Shown here one piece after another: positions 63,389 to 64,000 of a stretch of 64,000 nt of DNA; position 1 is the first letter of the stretch; every line of letters begins with the position of its first letter. The notes under the pieces were generated by a model that was not told where the DNA came from, did not search any database, and saw only the letters and a list, made by a program, of their open reading frames with translations. Position numbers and translations under genes: made by a program. This stretch comes from Deinococcus alpinitundrae (GTDB taxonomy: Bacteria; Deinococcota; Deinococci; Deinococcales; Deinococcaceae). The stretch is from contig NZ_WXZL01000016.1 of assembly GCF_009982895.1 (NCBI RefSeq), positions 35,198 through 99,197 of the forward strand, read 5' to 3'.

Positions 63389-64000
63389 ACCAGACCGAGC
63401 GGTACTTGAGGGCGGCCACGCGGGGACGGTGAGGCCGGGCACGGCGCGACTTGCGCACTGAGCTGGCGGGCCACTTGAACGAGCGGGTGGCGGAGTTCCG
63501 GCTGGGCGGCCTGAGCGTGGAGGAAGCCGAGCAGCGGACCCTGCGCGAACTCGGAGCGCCCGAACGGGTCAGCGGCGGGATGCTGGGCGTGCATACGCTT
63601 CCGGCGCTGGGCAAGGCAGGAGCGCTGAGTGTGCTTCTCGCGACGGCGCTGCTCACCGCCTTGCCGCAGGGGCTGGCGCAGGTGAAGGGTATTTACGGCA
63701 GCATCCCGAATATTGGTCAGGCCAGTTATCTGAACTTTGAACAGTTAAAGGCGGCCATCGAGAAGGCGGGCGGCGAACTCAGCGGTAAGCCGGACGACGC
63801 CTTCCTGACGGTCCCAGGTGCGCCGCGCTCCCACTATCCGCTCAACACCATGAAGTGGCCTAGAGCGGCCTTGGTACAGGAAAGTACGTCTTCTGAGATG
63901 CTGCGGTTTATAGTTTCATGCAAAAAAGTGCGTCGTGAACGGCATTCAGCTGATTCATTTCTAGAAATAACTCCGCGAGGCGCACCTCGGTCAGGAACTT
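63385..64000 (+). pseudogene. HAAS/permease-prefix-type membrane protein, interrupted by a stop and cut by the window edge
   Basis: From ATG 63385 the frame reads MNQTERYLRAATRGR, then TGA at 63430-63432, then continues open to the window end with RRDLRTELAGHLNERVAEF and VEEAEQRTLRELGAPERVSG, the pattern of the short helical domain found with PadR regulators. A hydrophobic segment (LSVLLATALLTALPQ) and a Gly/Ala extracytoplasmic part follow. The TGA sits where relatives have Trp (GLWGR). The end is not seen. Confidence 0.75.

Noticed and set aside
63194..63432. TGA codons read as recoded Trp or selenocysteine
   Set aside because: One replaces Arg and one replaces Trp; there is no SECIS-like context, and TGA is a normal stop throughout the window, so pseudogenes are simpler.

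Overview
The window is GC-rich, gene-dense chromosomal DNA from a member of the genus Deinococcus. Three things point there. It has a DdrB homologue preceded by a radiation/desiccation response motif (RDRM). At least sixteen genes carry a TANNNT -10 box only 5-9 bases before the start codon, the leaderless promoter style typical of Deinococcus. The gene complement also fits: OpcA with Zwf, RicT, and OstA-like proteins in an organism expected to lack LPS. No insertion sequence, prophage, CRISPR array or rRNA gene was seen.

Layout. 1-3.7 kb: oxidative pentose phosphate operon (end of an upstream gene, zwf, opcA, pgl). 3.9-7.6 kb: tatD, then a run of three LptC/OstA-like envelope proteins. 7.6-8.1 kb: ddrB. 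8.2-14.1 kb: prolyl oligopeptidase, TMEM175-type channel, a molybdopterin oxidoreductase and signal peptidase I. 14.1-18.9 kb: glycolate/2-hydroxyacid oxidation operon (glcF-glcD-glcE plus an FMN hydroxyacid oxidase). 19-34 kb: housekeeping and transport genes, including an ABC exporter, a TSUP permease, an S41 protease, an rRNA methyltransferase, a class III aminotransferase, citrate synthase, a CAP-domain lipoprotein, RicT and tryptophan dioxygenase. 34-37.5 kb: pyrimidine operon pyrR-pyrB-ORF-pyrC. 37.5-46.9 kb: DUF2231 protein, Hsp20, an ABC-F protein, rpsT, recX, tRNA-Pro, phosphoesterase, pheA, amidase and AlgH. 46.9-54.3 kb: nitrate/nitrite assimilation divergon (hemD, nirD and nirB facing nitrate reductase and a NarK-type transporter). 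54.4-60.2 kb: MerR/aldo-keto reductase pair and sucAB. 60.3-64 kb: a secreted protein, a glycosidase, kptA and a decaying PadR/membrane-protein pair.

The most notable structure is upstream of pyrR. A sigma-70-type promoter is followed by a hairpin carrying the PyrR recognition core, directly abutting the ribosome-binding site of a 28-codon leader ORF. That ORF contains an intrinsic terminator and ends in an ATGA overlap with pyrR. This suggests that PyrR blocks leader translation and so releases the terminator, a coupled transcription-translation attenuator like that proposed for Thermus. The same operon has a low-GC orphan ORF fitted between pyrB and pyrC with 1-2 bp gaps. Other items of interest are a short DdrB without the usual long tail, an inverted repeat over the -35 box of hsp20, a 19-bp-spacer MerR operator, and nonsense codons in both genes of the PadR/membrane-protein pair.
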